NCBI RefSeq assembly: GCF_031453555.1 | Contig: NZ_JAVIZM010000001.1 | Location: 2,921,001 to 2,985,000, forward strand | Direction of reading: 5' to 3' | Length of the DNA: 64,000 nt | DNA from: Bacillus sp. SLBN-46 | GTDB taxonomy: Bacteria; Bacillota; Bacilli; Bacillales; Cytobacillaceae | In this document: one piece after another, positions 63,254 to 64,000 of the stretch | Layout: each line of letters begins with the position of its first letter | How positions within the stretch are numbered: position 1 is the stretch's first letter | Position numbers and translations under genes: made by a program | The notes under the pieces: generated by a model | The model's database searches: none | What the model saw: only the letters and a program-made list of their open reading frames with translations | Told to the model about the DNA's origin: nothing

Positions 63254-64000
63254 ATGAAAAAAACAATAGGTATGTTTGCGCATGTGGATGCAGGAAAAAC
63301 CACATTGGCAGAGCAGCTTCTTTTTCATACGAAAGCAATTAGACAAAGAGGTCGTGTAGACCATAAGGATACCTTTCTCGATACACATGAGATAGAAAAA
63401 CAAAGAGGGATTACCGTATTTGCAGACCAAGCTAAGTTTACTTTTAATCACTCAGACTATTTTCTGATAGACACTCCAGGCCATGTGGACTTTTCTCCTG
63501 AAATGGAACGAGCCATTCAAGTGATGGATTATGCAGTAATCATTATTAGTGCCGTTGAAGGTATCGAGGGTCATACCGAGACGGTTTGGAGACTTCTACA
63601 AAAACATCAAGTTCCAACATTCTTCTTTATCAATAAAACAGACCGAGTAGGTGCGGATGTCCATAGGGTCATGGAAGAAATTCGAGACAATCTAACCCAA
63701 AATGTCTGTGATATAACCGAGACTCTGAACGAAAAGGAAATGAATGAGGAATTAATTGAATTTTTAGCCGAACGAGATGAGACTCTTTTGGGTCAATATA
63801 TGGAAACCGGTTATCAGCTAGATATTTGGCTGGAAACAATGAAGACAATGATAAACGGAAATGAAATTTACCCGTGTGCATACGGCTCTGCATTGCAAGA
63901 CATCGGTGTGGATAGTTTTCTAAGAAAAATGGACTTATTAACCTCGACGAATTATGATCATCATTTACCCTTTGCAGGCAGAGTCTATAAGATACGCTAT
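63254..64000 (+). CDS. Tet(M)-like ribosomal-protection/translation-factor GTPase (cut off at window end)
   Basis: 249 codons without stop up to the window edge from ATG 63254 behind AGAGGTG. EF-G-type GTPase: P-loop AHVDAGKTT (9-17), switch EKQRGITVFA, DTPGHVDF, and NKTD. Closest in form to Tet(M)-type ribosomal protection proteins, but many Bacilli carry such chromosomal relatives without proof of tetracycline resistance. The remaining ~400 residues are not visible. Confidence 0.85.
   Translation, partial: MKKTIGMFAHVDAGKTTLAEQLLFHTKAIRQRGRVDHKDTFLDTHEIEKQRGITVFADQAKFTFNHSDYFLIDTPGHVDFSPEMERAIQVMDYAVIIISAVEGIEGHTETVWRLLQKHQVPTFFFINKTDRVGADVHRVMEEIRDNLTQNVCDITETLNEKEMNEELIEFLAERDETLLGQYMETGYQLDIWLETMKTMINGNEIYPCAYGSALQDIGVDSFLRKMDLLTSTNYDHHLPFAGRVYKIRY

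Overview
The window reads as chromosome from a low-GC, endospore-forming member of the Bacillaceae (Bacillus/Neobacillus-like). The evidence is strong AGGAGG-type ribosome binding sites with many TTG/GTG starts, many U-rich intrinsic terminators, a T-box leader, TreR and CcpA-type sites, Spo0E-, GerP-, CotB- and CotH-type sporulation genes, and a terminator-linked group II intron. No rRNA, tRNA, CRISPR or prophage block was seen. Exact species cannot be told from this sequence alone.

Layout. 1-9.8 kb: a cut-off KtrB-type K+ transporter, a CBS-domain CorC/HlyC membrane protein and a methionine aminopeptidase (both of the latter with a single-base frameshift), a HemQ-type coproheme decarboxylase, an MFS exporter with an SgrR-type regulator (separated by a 184-bp MITE), and an unusual pyruvate-kinase-like protein. 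9.8-17.2 kb: VanZ, an ArsB/NhaD-type permease, then a spore outer-coat island: a collagen-like Gly-X-Y protein divergent from a CotH kinase, followed by three CotB-like genes. 17.2-25.4 kb: PAP2, nitronate monooxygenase, DCC thiol-oxidoreductase, a LysM-M14 peptidase, and the trehalose operon treP-treA-treR with a very readable promoter (TreR boxes plus cre). 25.4-36.4 kb: SRAP protein, a second copy of the MITE, three tandem GerPA/GerPF-like genes, a Spo0E-like gene, RraA, and a run of small single genes including a Gly/Met/His-rich repeat protein. 36.5-45 kb: acyltransferase, Cys-tRNA(Pro) deacylase-like protein, quinone oxidoreductase, EamA exporter, YebC-like regulator, ilvA with an isoleucine-type T-box, and a gamma-carbonic-anhydrase-like protein.

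45-64 kb: a complete group II intron (maturase only, class-C-like) sits directly against the terminator of an SsuABC-like ABC operon that also carries a SCO1 copper-chaperone lipoprotein. Then come a SpoIID/LytB protein with choline-binding-type repeats, a PAS histidine kinase, a proline iminopeptidase-like hydrolase, a glycerate-use locus (cdaR-like regulator, GntP permease, glycerate kinase, with a cre-like site), an OYE flavin reductase, a HEXXH membrane protein, LysE, a transglutaminase-like protein, and the start of a Tet(M)-like ribosomal-protection GTPase.

The items most worth a second look are the collagen-like protein in the position that cotG has in B. subtilis (likely CotH substrate), an array of TTTGTAGAAT motifs phased at about 20.5 bp upstream of the cdaR-like gene, the class-C intron/terminator junction, the MITE with target-site duplications, and the pyruvate-kinase-like protein with an altered potassium site.
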